NCBI RefSeq assembly: GCF_026151345.1
Contig: NZ_JAMQPR010000001.1
Coordinates: 372,231 to 436,230 of the forward strand
Length of the DNA: 64,000 nt
Source: Leptospira paudalimensis
GTDB taxonomy: Bacteria; Spirochaetota; Leptospiria; Leptospirales; Leptospiraceae
Reading direction: 5' to 3'
Shown here: positions 1 through 8,987 of the stretch, in pieces
Numbering within the stretch: the first letter of the stretch is position 1
Layout: each line of letters opens with the position of its first letter
The notes under the pieces: model-generated
What the model was told of the DNA's origin: nothing
The model's input: only the letters and a program-made list of their open reading frames with translations
The model's database searches: none
Program-made: the position numbers and the translations under genes

Positions 1-1
1 T

Positions 2-3000
2 GATCCCTTTGCCAATTTAGGGGGCGACGACGATTCAATTCCAAAAACAACCGACGAAGACCTGTTTGCTGGCTTTGATTCTGGTTCTGATGAACCAAAA
101 GGTACAAGTGATGATTTTGATTTTGGATCTGGTGGCGAAACTCCTTCGGGAGATGATCCATTTGCTGATATGGGATCCACTCCATCCGATTCAGATGCGG
201 GTGCTGGTTTTGGTGATGATCCTTTTAGTAGTTTAGATTCTCCTTCCACTGATGCTCCTACAGGTGATGATCCGTTTGGAGATTTGTCAACACCTGCTAC
301 ATCCAGCGAACCTTCATTTGGTGATGATCCATTTGCCGATATGGGATCCACTCCTGCCGCAACTGACGCGGGAACAAGTTTTGAAGATGATCCTTTTGGA
401 AGTATGGATACTCCATCCACGTCTGCAAGAGAATCAGAACCTGCAGATATTGGTGGTGGATTTGATGATCCATTCGGTGACTTGGGTGTGGGGATGGAAC
501 CACCAAGTCTTGATGATGATTTAGCTGCTCCTTCATTTGATGACCTAGCACCTTCCATTGATGATATGCCAGTTTCCGCCATGGACGACTTTGGTGGAAA
601 TGATGAAGGTCCTGGTGGATTTGAAGAAGACCTCATGTCTCTTGGCAAAGAGGAAGAACCTGAAGAATCTCTTGAATCCAGTTTAACGGATGAAGAACTT
701 GCCGTCATTCAATCTGAGTTACTTCGTTATCCTCCAAAATTAAGACGAACCGTTATTGATGCGATTGTTAACCAACGTATCCCTGTTCGGAACCAAAAAG
801 AAATCATTGAGCTCATCAAAGCCCAACAAAAACCGGAAGACATTGCTAGTTTCTTAAGTGGCCTACTAGGTGAACGTGTAGAACTCAGTGATTCGAGTGG
901 AAAATTTGCGGCAGATGGAGTTCCCATCATTGCCAGTAAAGATGCATATACTAAAGAAGGTGCAGCTCGCAAACGTGAGTTAATCAGAAGGACAATTTTA
1001 TCTTCTGCAGCAGCTATCTTTTTAGTATTTGGAATTATTACTTTATGGAAGTATGTAATCGTTCCTTACCGTGCGAAAGCGCAGTATGCACTTGGACTTG
1101 AAAAAATAGAAGAATACAGTTATGAAACTGATGCTCTAGAAAAGAAAAAATTACTCGCTGATGCTGAGAATTATTTTATCAAAGGGGAAGAGATTTTCCC
1201 ACATAACTTAGAGTTTTTGAATAAATATTGTACTGCTTATACCAAAGCAGGTTTGTATGAAAGAGCGTTTGAAAAATGTTTTGGGAAGGTAGAACCAGAT
1301 TTTGGTTATGAACCAGAAGACAAGGAACACAAACGTGCTTGGGAAAATCGTAAAGAAGTTCCAAACATCAGTTTTGCGAAAAAAACGGAATGGAATGACG
1401 CAGGTGTCGAAACTGCTGGTAGAAGACCTCTCCCTGAACTTGCATTTTATTTAACCTCTCAAGATAAAGTACCAAGAAAGGTATTAAAGGCCGGTGCTTA
1501 CATTGCATCACGCCTCAAATACAATGTGCATGATATTGATACTTATATTGCACTAGGAACCTTTCATTCCTTTCACAGAAAAGACTTTATCGAAGTTCCA
1601 CCTGGAAGTAATCGCAAAAAATATAAAAATGATCAACTTGCAATCGAATACTTCAAACGAGTGTTCACCGATGGTGGAGATCCTGATAATGTTGATGCCA
1701 TTGCTGGTATTGCAAAAATTTTCTATAACAAACAAGAGTTTGGAACAGCTGTTAAATACTATAACGATATCATTGAAAAGTATCCAAAAAATCCAATTGG
1801 ACACGGTGGAATTTTATCTACATATATTGAAATGTGGAAACGTGATAAAAATCCACAATATGTTTTAAACCACCATAGACAAGTTCGTAATGCTCTAAAC
1901 ATTGAAGACGAACTTTCACTTTTTGTTTTGGCAAAACTTGCTTCCTTTTATATTGATTTAGATTCTGAAGAAGTAAGAATCAAATACAACATCAATCCTG
2001 AAGACCAAGTCACAGGCATGGAGATTGATGATAACGTAGAATACCTGCTAAACATTGCTTATGGCAAAGATGGTGGTTCAAAATTTGCGGAAGGTTATTA
2101 CCAAAGAGCACGTTTTTATTTCAAAAAAGAAGAAGCGGCTCGTGCTCTAAAACAATTAGAACTAGCATCAACTTATGATATTAGACATTATTTAGCAGTT
2201 TTACTGATGGCTGAATATTATATCCAAACAGAAGATTATGATGAAGCTGTTAAACTTTTAAAAGAAGCCGATGATCGATACCAAAACTATCGTGATCGAT
2301 TAGGAGAAAGGGACGAAGATGAAACCTTACTTGAAGGAAGTCCTGGAAGGATTTCGTTTAACTTAGGTAAAATTCAATTTTTGGAAGCAGCTGGGATAAA
2401 CGTAACAGACAATATACGAGAGTTCCCTGGCAAAAAAATCTATCCAGAACGAAGTATTGGAACTCTTTCCTATGAAGAAAAAGAGAGACGAAATGGTCTT
2501 TTTATGGCACGTGAATCATTTCTCGCAGCTCTTGACCGTGATATTTCCAAAGATCCAAAGATTGTTAGAGAATGTTATTATTATTTAGGTTGGATTGATT
2601 ATAACCATGGTGACTTTGCACAAAGTTTAGATTTTTGGGCAGAACTCCCTGAAGAAGATATATACAATAACCCAACCTTACTCTTTGGGAAAGGAAATGC
2701 ATTTTATTATACAAGACAATACAATGCAGCACTTGGCAACTATCTGAAGTTAAAGGATGATTTTGAGCTGAAGGAACAAAGCCTTGGTCGAATTGACACT
2801 GAAAACTCTGATCATAGAGAAGTGTATGAGACTTTAACGGCACTTTACAATAATATAGGTGCAGTGTATGAGAAAAAACAAGATACCATCAATGCACTCA
2901 AATACTATTGGAAAGCAATGGAAACAGCGCGTAAAATTGGTTCCGTAAGTGAAATTGCCAACTCAAATAAGGATTTGGTTTTTGCTAGAGCCAAACTAGA

Positions 3001-3067
3001 TAGAGAACCATTGTTAGAAGACTGGTTAGCTCCTACACTGGATCGATTGGCTCAGATTAAAAAATAA
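2..3067 (+). CDS. flcA: TPR protein with DPF repeats, candidate flagellar collar protein FlcA (5' partial)
   Basis: The frame is open from base 2, so the gene begins before the window; the first ATG inside it is at 170 and is unlikely to be the true start. The visible N-terminal part (to about base 700) is acidic and low in complexity, with repeated DPF motifs. One membrane helix follows near bases 990-1070 (core AAAIFLVFGIITLW). The remaining ~680 residues look like TPR-type helical repeats with many Tyr/Ala helix pairs. A long cytoplasmic N-terminus, one TM segment and a large periplasmic TPR domain is the layout of the spirochete flagellar collar protein FlcA (BB0326 type), which scaffolds stator assembly. 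That name is inferred from architecture. It could instead be another TPR scaffold. It ends 3 bp from the convergent glycosyltransferase gene. Confidence 0.6.
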   Translation, partial: DPFANLGGDDDSIPKTTDEDLFAGFDSGSDEPKGTSDDFDFGSGGETPSGDDPFADMGSTPSDSDAGAGFGDDPFSSLDSPSTDAPTGDDPFGDLSTPATSSEPSFGDDPFADMGSTPAATDAGTSFEDDPFGSMDTPSTSARESEPADIGGGFDDPFGDLGVGMEPPSLDDDLAAPSFDDLAPSIDDMPVSAMDDFGGNDEGPGGFEEDLMSLGKEEEPEESLESSLTDEELAVIQSELLRYPPKLRRTVIDAIVNQRIPVRNQKEIIELIKAQQKPEDIASFLSGLLGERVELSDSSGKFAADGVPIIASKDAYTKEGAARKRELIRRTILSSAAAIFLVFGIITLWKYVIVPYRAKAQYALGLEKIEEYSYETDALEKKKLLADAENYFIKGEEIFPHNLEFLNKYCTAYTKAGLYERAFEKCFGKVEPDFGYEPEDKEHKRAWENRKEVPNISFAKKTEWNDAGVETAGRRPLPELAFYLTSQDKVPRKVLKAGAYIASRLKYNVHDIDTYIALGTFHSFHRKDFIEVPPGSNRKKYKNDQLAIEYFKRVFTDGGDPDNVDAIAGIAKIFYNKQEFGTAVKYYNDIIEKYPKNPIGHGGILSTYIEMWKRDKNPQYVLNHHRQVRNALNIEDELSLFVLAKLASFYIDLDSEEVRIKYNINPEDQVTGMEIDDNVEYLLNIAYGKDGGSKFAEGYYQRARFYFKKEEAARALKQLELASTYDIRHYLAVLLMAEYYIQTEDYDEAVKLLKEADDRYQNYRDRLGERDEDETLLEGSPGRISFNLGKIQFLEAAGINVTDNIREFPGKKIYPERSIGTLSYEEKERRNGLFMARESFLAALDRDISKDPKIVRECYYYLGWIDYNHGDFAQSLDFWAELPEEDIYNNPTLLFGKGNAFYYTRQYNAALGNYLKLKDDFELKEQSLGRIDTENSDHREVYETLTALYNNIGAVYEKKQDTINALKYYWKAMETARKIGSVSEIANSNKDLVFARAKLDREPLLEDWLAPTLDRLAQIKK
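152..493 (+). repeat. Imperfect 171-bp tandem duplication in the DPF-repeat region
   Basis: The stretch starting GATGATCCATTTGCTGATAT at 152 recurs at 323 with few changes, and the internal GATGATCCTTTT at 215 recurs at 386. Both pairs are offset by exactly 171 bp (57 codons), so two diverged in-frame copies lie in tandem. Each copy encodes several DDPF units. This looks like expansion of an intrinsically disordered linker by duplication. Confidence 0.75.
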
Positions 3068-3070
3068 ACT

Positions 3071-3883
3071 TTATTGTTTGCGAAAACGTTCGCGAATTCC
3101 AAGTAATAGAAAGTAAAACGTTTCCCACATACGTCGGATTCGGTATGGTCTTGCGATAATTCTCCATAACCAGATTAGACCACGTTCTTTGAACCATTCA
3201 GGGGCTTTTTTGTCAGCACCAGATAACATATCTAAGGCGCCACCTACACCAATCACAACAGCTTTACCAAAATAACCTGTGTTGTTTTCGATCCAAATTT
3301 CTTGTTCAGGGAAGTCCATGGCAAGGAATATAATATCAGGTCCTGTTTTACGAATGGCTTCCTTCACTCGCATTTCACGTTGGCGATCTAAATGGCCTGC
3401 GTGCCTACCAACAATACGAACTTTCGGAAAGTGCCTTGTGAGATTAAAATAAATACGTTCTACGATTTCATCTTTTGCGCCAAAGATAAACGCGGTAAAT
3501 TCTTTGAGTTCTGCAAGTCGGATGAGATCCATCATCACTGCAATTGGTGTGACTCTTTCTTTTAATCGTCCTTTTGTCATCCAACCAATGCCAGCACCTT
3601 CAACTAAGATGGTACCCGCTTTTTCGGCGATACGGTGGAGCGATTTTTTAGGACGCATCCTCATGAGTTTGATCGGATCTAAGAATAAAACATGGTGCAT
3701 GCCTTCTTTTTTCTCAAGCACGCGGAAAAGTTTCGCAATCGCTTCATCTGTTGTGACATTGTCTATTGGAATTCCTAAAACATTCAATGTTTCTAACTTG
3801 GAAACATCGATATTTTGGTATTCTAGTAGTATATCTCTCTCGTCTTTTGAGGAATTGTGAACGATTTCGCTCAATTGCTTCAT
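3071..3883 (-). CDS. WecG/TagA/CpsF family glycosyltransferase
   Basis: The product is 270 aa. Family features are the N-terminal LGIPIDNVTTDEAI, the HHVLFLDPIKLM segment in the usual 'N/D-P' position, a long GxGIGW-type loop (VEGAGIGWMTKG), and the C-terminal run from FLAMDFPEQEIWI through IGVGGALDMLSG to APEWFKERGLIWLWR. Members transfer ManNAc-type sugars to lipid-linked acceptors in cell-surface polysaccharide synthesis, at the inner face of the cytoplasmic membrane. No other polysaccharide genes are adjacent, so the acceptor is unknown. The ATG at 3883 has a purine-rich GGAAAGG upstream. It is convergent with the TPR gene and divergent from the gene at 4010. Confidence 0.85.
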   Translation of the reverse strand: MKQLSEIVHNSSKDERDILLEYQNIDVSKLETLNVLGIPIDNVTTDEAIAKLFRVLEKKEGMHHVLFLDPIKLMRMRPKKSLHRIAEKAGTILVEGAGIGWMTKGRLKERVTPIAVMMDLIRLAELKEFTAFIFGAKDEIVERIYFNLTRHFPKVRIVGRHAGHLDRQREMRVKEAIRKTGPDIIFLAMDFPEQEIWIENNTGYFGKAVVIGVGGALDMLSGADKKAPEWFKERGLIWLWRIIARPYRIRRMWETFYFLLLGIRERFRKQ

Positions 3884-4009
3884 GTAGCCGGGTTTTCCTT
3901 TCCTATCTAAAGCATTATGTCCAGTACCCTCTCTTGTCGCCTCTAAATTTTTAAAAACTTTCGTTTTTTCACTTGGATTGGAACCGAAAGAACGAGAAAA
4001 AGTATCAAA

Positions 4010-5035
4010 ATGTTTCGTAGCAATCGTATTCTCTATTTAGTCCTCTTTCTTCTCTCAAGCGCAAGTTATGCGGAAAAAATTTCCATCTTTGGAACCATTC
4101 AAAATGGTACCACAAGAGGATTCGGAAAGGCTGATTCCATTCGGATGATGGCTTTACAAGGGGCAATGGTTCCACTCGGAGAAATTGGCCCACAGTCTGG
4201 AAAATTTCGATTCCCAGAAATGGATTTACCGGAAGGCGCACCCATCCTTTTACAAGTCCAATACCAAGGCGCAAATTATAATAAAATGATTCCGCCAACA
4301 ACTAAGTTTCGTACTTCTCCTCAAGAAATAACCGTATATGATTCAGGGGCAGACCGAAAACAAGTGGCTATTAAAAGCTTAATGCAAGTTATGCGAGAAA
4401 AAAAGGGACTACGTATTTTTAAATTGTTCCTCATCGATAATGTCAGTAATCCACCAAAATCATATGATCCAAAGTCAGGTGCATTGGAATATTCGGTTGC
4501 GAAAGAAGCAACGGAGATTATGGCACAACTCCAACAACCAGGTAGTAAAATGGCGATTCCACTGGGTGTACCCGATGGTCCAAATGGCGGACGAATTTTG
4601 GACCGGGCTGTTTTACCTGGAAGTTCCGAATTACAAGTTTCTTATTTGATCCCAAACTCTGAAGATTCATTCAGCGAACGAATGTTAATTGAATCAGAAA
4701 ACGGTAAATACCCTATCTTTGTGAAACCACAAGATATGGTAGTGGAAACAGGTGAAAAAACACCTGTGGTGAAATTAGATAAAGATGTTCCAAAAGGTCT
4801 CAGTGCTTATGTATTAAATGCACTCGAATTTGGTGCAAAGGTTGAATTTCGTTTTGTTGGAGGAAAGGCACTTCCAACAATGGCAAATTCTCCTAACCCA
4901 GAAATTTGGAATGGATCTATCCTAACGAGTTGGGATTTATCTACCTTTGCGATCATTGGATTCTTAGGACTTTTATTTACACTGTCTTTTATTTTTGTCT
5001 ATCGCAAACAATCAGAAAGGAAAACCAATTTATGA
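4010..5035 (+). CDS. Secreted single-pass membrane protein of unknown function
   Basis: This 341-aa protein is not recognised. It has a signal peptide (residues 1-21, cleavage after SSASYA), a β-rich extracytoplasmic region, and one C-terminal membrane helix (FAIIGFLGLLFTLSFIFVY) followed by a short basic tail. The first part (IFGTIQNGTTRGFGKADSIR, then a PEGAPILLQVQY strand) resembles carboxypeptidase-regulatory or Ig-like sandwich folds found in surface and outer-membrane assembly proteins; this is a weak structural impression. Its stop overlaps the start of the MFS gene in an ATGA, so the two are probably co-translated. Confidence 0.7.
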   Translation: MFRSNRILYLVLFLLSSASYAEKISIFGTIQNGTTRGFGKADSIRMMALQGAMVPLGEIGPQSGKFRFPEMDLPEGAPILLQVQYQGANYNKMIPPTTKFRTSPQEITVYDSGADRKQVAIKSLMQVMREKKGLRIFKLFLIDNVSNPPKSYDPKSGALEYSVAKEATEIMAQLQQPGSKMAIPLGVPDGPNGGRILDRAVLPGSSELQVSYLIPNSEDSFSERMLIESENGKYPIFVKPQDMVVETGEKTPVVKLDKDVPKGLSAYVLNALEFGAKVEFRFVGGKALPTMANSPNPEIWNGSILTSWDLSTFAIIGFLGLLFTLSFIFVYRKQSERKTNL

Positions 5036-6390
5036 ACCAAAAAAAATCAAAACAAGAAACCACCTATCTTCGGTTTTTTGGTCTTGCAGAACTTGTGAAC
5101 CATGGCCCAAGAGGGATTTTAGCCTTCTGGATGATTTTAGGCATGGCCTTCTTTCTGTTTGGCGATCAAAACTTAATTGCTCCCAATATGAAAAACATTG
5201 GAGCTTCCTTAGGGATTACAGATCCAAATGAAGTGGATTGGAAATTTGGTGGGATCATTCCTGTTTTGTTTTTTATCTTGGGTGGACTCGTGTCACTGTC
5301 AATGGGGTATCTTTCCCAAGCATTTTCACGAAAAAATTTACTGATCGCAACAGTTTTGTTAGGTGAAATTCCTTGTTTATTGACTGCCTATGCACAGAAC
5401 TTCGATCAGTTTTTGATTTTAAGGACCTTATGTGGATTTGGACTCGGTGGAATTTTCCCATTACTTTTTAGTTTGATTGGAGATTATTTCTCTAGCCAAT
5501 CTCGTGCCATTGCTACTGGCTATGTGTCTTTGGCTATGGGTCTTGGTGTTGGAGTAGGGCAGCTGTTAGGTGGAATTTTGGGTGGAGCTGATCCCATCAA
5601 TGGATGGAGAACATCTTTTATTTACATGTCTGCACCTTCCTTTTTCTTCGTCGCTGTTTATTTATTTTTCTGTAAAGAACCTAAACGAGGTGGAGCAGAA
5701 GAAGTGGGAGCCGATGAACTTTCTCATAAAATCACGCTGAAAGACTTTAAGTTACTTTTCGAAAACAAAACCAATCTTGGTGCTTTTTTACAAGGACTTC
5801 CTGGCTGTATTCCTTGGGGTGTATTTTTTGTTTATTTAGCAGATTATTATGAACACACATATCACCTAACAAAAGAAGTTTCCGCTGGTATGATTACGTT
5901 TGCTGCGATTGGAATTTTTATTGGAACTTTTTTTGGTGGAGTGCTTGGACAATTTTTGTACAATATCAAAAAAACATACCAACCATTATTATGTATGGGA
6001 ACTACATTCTTTGGAGTATTTCCTGCTATTCTTTTGCTTTACTCGTTTGATATTGTTCCTCATATGGGTCTCTTTATTGGTCTCAATGTATTAACAGGAA
6101 TTATGATCTCTGTCACTGGCCCAAATGTTAGAGCTGTATTACTCAACGTAAATGAACCAAAATCGAGAAGTGCAATCTTTTCTATCTACAACCTAACGGA
6201 TGATTTAGGAAAAGGTCTCGGACCTGTAATGTCAGCTGTGATTCTTGGGCTCACACCTGATAGGGGACTTGCTCTTTCCATCTCAATTTTATTTTGGATT
6301 CCATGTGCCTTAGCTTGGTTTTTAGTTTTATTCAATTATGAAAAAGATGAAAAAATAATGCATTTGTTAATGAAACAGAATGTTTCCTAA
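5032..6390 (+). CDS. Major facilitator superfamily transporter
   Basis: A 452-aa protein starting at the ATG at 5032 (MNQKKSKQETTYLRFFG). An AGAAAGGA ribosome-binding site precedes it and the start overlaps the previous stop. The in-frame extension back to 4906 lies inside the upstream gene and is rejected. There are about 12 hydrophobic helices. MFS loop signatures include GYLSQAFSRKNLL between TM2 and TM3 and the glycine-rich GFGLGGIFPLLFSLIGDYF in TM4-5. The N-terminal half has the layout of the spinster/organic-anion type families. The substrate cannot be told. Coupling to the secreted protein upstream hints at a shared envelope role. Confidence 0.85.
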   Translation: MNQKKSKQETTYLRFFGLAELVNHGPRGILAFWMILGMAFFLFGDQNLIAPNMKNIGASLGITDPNEVDWKFGGIIPVLFFILGGLVSLSMGYLSQAFSRKNLLIATVLLGEIPCLLTAYAQNFDQFLILRTLCGFGLGGIFPLLFSLIGDYFSSQSRAIATGYVSLAMGLGVGVGQLLGGILGGADPINGWRTSFIYMSAPSFFFVAVYLFFCKEPKRGGAEEVGADELSHKITLKDFKLLFENKTNLGAFLQGLPGCIPWGVFFVYLADYYEHTYHLTKEVSAGMITFAAIGIFIGTFFGGVLGQFLYNIKKTYQPLLCMGTTFFGVFPAILLLYSFDIVPHMGLFIGLNVLTGIMISVTGPNVRAVLLNVNEPKSRSAIFSIYNLTDDLGKGLGPVMSAVILGLTPDRGLALSISILFWIPCALAWFLVLFNYEKDEKIMHLLMKQNVS

Positions 6391-6427
6391 TATGGATTCA
6401 TTCATAAATTGAAAACAAATAGATACA

Positions 6428-7171
6428 ATGCAAATCAAACATAACTTACTTGATATCGAAGGGACAACGGCACCAATTGCCTTTGTACATGAGATTCTGT
6501 TTCCTTATGCAAAAAAACACATCCATTCATTTTTAAAGACCTATCAGTTTTCAGAAGAGAAATGGAAGGAAATTCTCGCAGAATACGAGAAAGATTTATC
6601 TGCAAACGATCCATTGTTCGTACAAAAACTCTCAATGGACCCATCTCGTTCGCAAAATTTTCCAAATGAAAACACAAAGCAACTTTCGAAAGATCTAGTC
6701 CCTTCCTATTTTGAATATCTCATTGAGAAAGATCGTAAATTTGGTCCTTTAAAAGAAGTACAAGGAAAAATTTGGAAAGAGGGATATGAGTCTGGAGAAA
6801 TCAAAAGTACAGTCTATGAGGATGTTCCCAAATTTTTAAAACAATCCATCCAAGAAGGAAAACAAAACCATGTGTATTCTTCTGGATCTGTGGAAGCGCA
6901 AGTTTTAATTTACCAATATTCGGTGTTAGGTGATATGCGTGAGTGTTTTACTTCTTATTTTGATACAGCTGTAGGTGGAAAACGGGAAAAAGAAAGTTAT
7001 TTAAGAATTGCCAAGACACTTTCTGCGTTACCCAGTGAAATACGTTTTTTTACAGACATTGTGGAAGAAGCGGATGCGGCAAGTGAAGCAGGGATGCAAG
7101 TGGTCATTTTGAATCGACCAGGAAATTTGCCTCAAAAACCACATTCGTTTCCCATTTGGGATCATTTTTAA
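6428..7171 (+). CDS. mtnC: Enolase-phosphatase E1 / acireductone synthase
   Basis: A 247-aa HAD-superfamily enzyme of methionine salvage. It enolises and dephosphorylates 2,3-diketo-5-methylthiopentyl-1-phosphate to acireductone. The N-terminal DIEGTTAPIAFVHEILFPYA is the family signature and includes HAD motif I. The motif II region is VYSSGSVEAQ, and the C-terminal FFTDIVEEADAASEAGMQV is motif IV with the ligand acids. Length is normal for MtnC. Another pathway gene, mtnA, sits 37 kb away in this window, so the pathway genes are dispersed. The stop codon overlaps the convergent stop of the norF-like gene by two bases. Confidence 0.95.
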   Translation: MQIKHNLLDIEGTTAPIAFVHEILFPYAKKHIHSFLKTYQFSEEKWKEILAEYEKDLSANDPLFVQKLSMDPSRSQNFPNENTKQLSKDLVPSYFEYLIEKDRKFGPLKEVQGKIWKEGYESGEIKSTVYEDVPKFLKQSIQEGKQNHVYSSGSVEAQVLIYQYSVLGDMRECFTSYFDTAVGGKREKESYLRIAKTLSALPSEIRFFTDIVEEADAASEAGMQVVILNRPGNLPQKPHSFPIWDHF

Positions 7172-7398
7172 GTGAAATACCAGATCCCAAACGAATACAC
7201 AAAAATCAAAGTTGAGAAAATCAACTTCCAAAAAAAATGGGCTCGTACTAAATTCATAAATACATAGGATATCAAAAGGAATTTGAGTGCACTCATCAGT
7301 ATCAAATTCCAATTACCTGGTACAAACGATCCCATCCCGTAAAACGACAGATATACGATTGTGAGTAAAATCATATAAGTAATTACAATGCGTAACAT
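7168..7398 (-). CDS. norF: NorF-like small membrane protein (COX4-type)
   Basis: A 76-aa protein with three hydrophobic segments, e.g. IVITYMILLTIVYLSFYG and FFWKLIFSTLIFVYSFGIWY. It follows the norE-like gene by 13 bp on the same strand. Size, topology and position match NorF or prokaryotic cytochrome oxidase subunit IV proteins, which accompany NorE in denitrifiers and improve nitric oxide reductase activity. The sequence alone is too short and generic to prove the family; the call rests on context. Confidence 0.65.
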   Translation of the reverse strand: MLRIVITYMILLTIVYLSFYGMGSFVPGNWNLILMSALKFLLISYVFMNLVRAHFFWKLIFSTLIFVYSFGIWYFT

Positions 7399-7411
7399 AA
7401 AACCTTCTTTC

Positions 7412-7984
7412 TTATTGGATCAAATACAATGCTGGGTATAGGATAAGCCAGATCAAATCACACATATGCCAAAAAATTCCTCCCGCTTCCAAATTCACAA
7501 GGGTGATGGTTTTGCGGTTGAGAAGAACAATTGATAAGATGATGATTCCTACGGCCACATGTAAGTAATGAAAACCTGTGAGTAACCAGTAGTAACTAAA
7601 AAATACACTTGTATCTAAGGTATAACCAAAAGTCCATTTGTCGTAAAACTCGAGACTTTTGAGGAATAAAAAAGCAAATCCGAAGAAAATTGCACCTAAC
7701 ATTCCATAGAAAAATTGAATCTCTTTTTTGTTTTCTTTTGCATAAACGCTTATGGCTAATAAAAATCCACTCGTTAACAGGAAAATTGTATTCCAGAAAG
7801 CAAATTCTCTGTGCAAAAGTTTTTGCATGGTTTGGAAACCATCTGGATTTTGAGTTTTGTCATATACTAAGGATCCAATCCCCATACAGAAGGTGATTAC
7901 TTCCACAAATACGATGAGCCAAATGAGAATTCCTCCAGGAGGGTACCAAATTGAATCATTTTCCTCGGTAGTTGTTTCGTTCAT
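7412..7984 (-). CDS. norE: NorE-like cytochrome c oxidase subunit III family protein
   Basis: A 190-aa membrane protein with five helices and heme-copper oxidase subunit III landmarks: the acidic residue in IVFVEVITF, the FHYLHVAVG histidines, and the C-terminal FWHMCDLIWLILY. Subunit III-like proteins of this short form next to nor genes are NorE, an accessory factor of nitric oxide reductase. The ATG at 7984 has a good AAGGAGA about five bases upstream. It is divergent from norC across 289 bp and probably co-transcribed with the norF-like gene. Confidence 0.85.
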   Translation of the reverse strand: MNETTTEENDSIWYPPGGILIWLIVFVEVITFCMGIGSLVYDKTQNPDGFQTMQKLLHREFAFWNTIFLLTSGFLLAISVYAKENKKEIQFFYGMLGAIFFGFAFLFLKSLEFYDKWTFGYTLDTSVFFSYYWLLTGFHYLHVAVGIIILSIVLLNRKTITLVNLEAGGIFWHMCDLIWLILYPALYLIQ

Positions 7985-8205
7985 GCATTCTCCTTACGTA
8001 CTATAGAAATTTAAAATAATCGAATATTCAACTAAAATCACATGTAAAATGGATCCGAAAGGTTCCAAAATTGGGGAAAACGTTCAAATTGTCCGGTTTG
8101 CGCCACAATTTAACCATTTTAACTATTTAAATGATTCTAATTCTTATTCAAAATGAATTCCATTCGGTATCTTGCATATGTTAACACAGGATTTTTATTT
8201 AGAAC

Positions 8206-8219
8206 TTGATTAGAATCAA
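8206..8219 (+). promoter_or_regulatory. FNR/DNR-type operator upstream of norC
   Basis: TTGATTAGAATCAA is a perfect match to the FNR/DNR consensus TTGAT-N4-ATCAA. Its centre lies 41.5 bp upstream of the +1 expected from the -10 hexamer TACATT (8242-8247), the class II activator geometry. The likely protein is the Crp/Fnr regulator encoded at 14182-14808, whose recognition helix carries the E-x-x-S-R residues that read TTGAT. Confidence 0.85.
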
Positions 8220-8241
8220 GGCAATTTGTACAATCTGCACT

Positions 8242-8269
8242 TACATTTGTAAAATGGAAAAAAGGAGGT
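8242..8269 (+). promoter_or_regulatory. norC promoter -10 and strong ribosome-binding site
   Basis: The -10 hexamer TACATT is at 8242-8247, with predicted +1 near 8254. AAAGGAGGT at 8261-8269 is one of the strongest Shine-Dalgarno sites in the window, four bases before the ATG at 8274. No good -35 is seen, as expected for an FNR-dependent promoter whose operator replaces it. Confidence 0.6.
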
Positions 8270-8273
8270 AAGG

Positions 8274-8978
8274 ATGCTTTCAAAATCGCAAGCAAGAGCA
8301 TTCTTTCTGGGTGGAACTTTTTTGTTCGGTGCTATCTTTGTGTTCCTCACAATCGATACCTTGCGACAAAACGATACCCGTACCAATGCGCAAAACTTAA
8401 CAGAAGATGTGCTAAAAGGGAAAGAGATTTGGGAAAAAAACAATTGTATGGGTTGCCATACCTTACTTGGAGAGGGAGCATATTATGCCCCTGATTTGAC
8501 TAAAGTGGTCGAGAGAAGGGGAGTTAGTTGGATCGATGTATTCTTAGATGATCCACAAGCAATGTTCCCTGGTGAACGTAAGATGGTGAAATACAATTTT
8601 ACCAAAGAAGAAAAGGGACAAGTCATCGCATTCCTAGATTGGGTTGGTAAAATTGATGCCAATGGTTGGCCACCAAAACCAAATATCCCAGTTGGTTCAA
8701 TTTCCACTGCCGTACCTCCACAAACAACTGCCAATGTTGTGAAAGTTTCTCAACCAGAAAAGTTTTCTCAATTATGTGTCGCCTGTCACGCAGTAGGTGG
8801 CAAGGGAGGAAATGTTGGACCTGCACTTGATCATGTAGGATCAAAGTTTGATGTCGATTATCTCAACCGATGGTTGATAGATCCACAAGTGATCAAACCG
8901 GGAACAAATATGCCAAAGTTGCCGTTAAGTGATACAGAAAGAAAAGATATAGTGACTTATCTTTCTGCATTAAAATAA
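8274..8978 (+). CDS. norC: Nitric oxide reductase cytochrome c subunit, di-heme form
   Basis: A 234-aa membrane-anchored cytochrome c (TM about residues 9-28). The first heme site CMGCH (58-62) sits in the NorC-specific context CMGCHTLLGEGAYYAPDLT, and the canonical NorC end (GWPPKPN) is near residue 131. After a Pro/Thr-rich linker a second complete cytochrome c domain follows, with CVACH (168-172) and a distal-ligand TNMPKL (Met213). Usual NorC is about 150 aa with one heme, so this is a fusion with an extra electron-accepting domain. It passes electrons from periplasmic donors to NorB. First gene of norCBQD. Confidence 0.93.
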   Translation: MLSKSQARAFFLGGTFLFGAIFVFLTIDTLRQNDTRTNAQNLTEDVLKGKEIWEKNNCMGCHTLLGEGAYYAPDLTKVVERRGVSWIDVFLDDPQAMFPGERKMVKYNFTKEEKGQVIAFLDWVGKIDANGWPPKPNIPVGSISTAVPPQTTANVVKVSQPEKFSQLCVACHAVGGKGGNVGPALDHVGSKFDVDYLNRWLIDPQVIKPGTNMPKLPLSDTERKDIVTYLSALK

Positions 8979-8987
8979 GGAGAAACA

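Noticed and set aside
4906..5031. N-terminal extension of the MFS transporter
   Set aside because: It lies wholly inside the upstream gene, and the ATG at 5032 has a ribosome-binding site and stop-start overlap.
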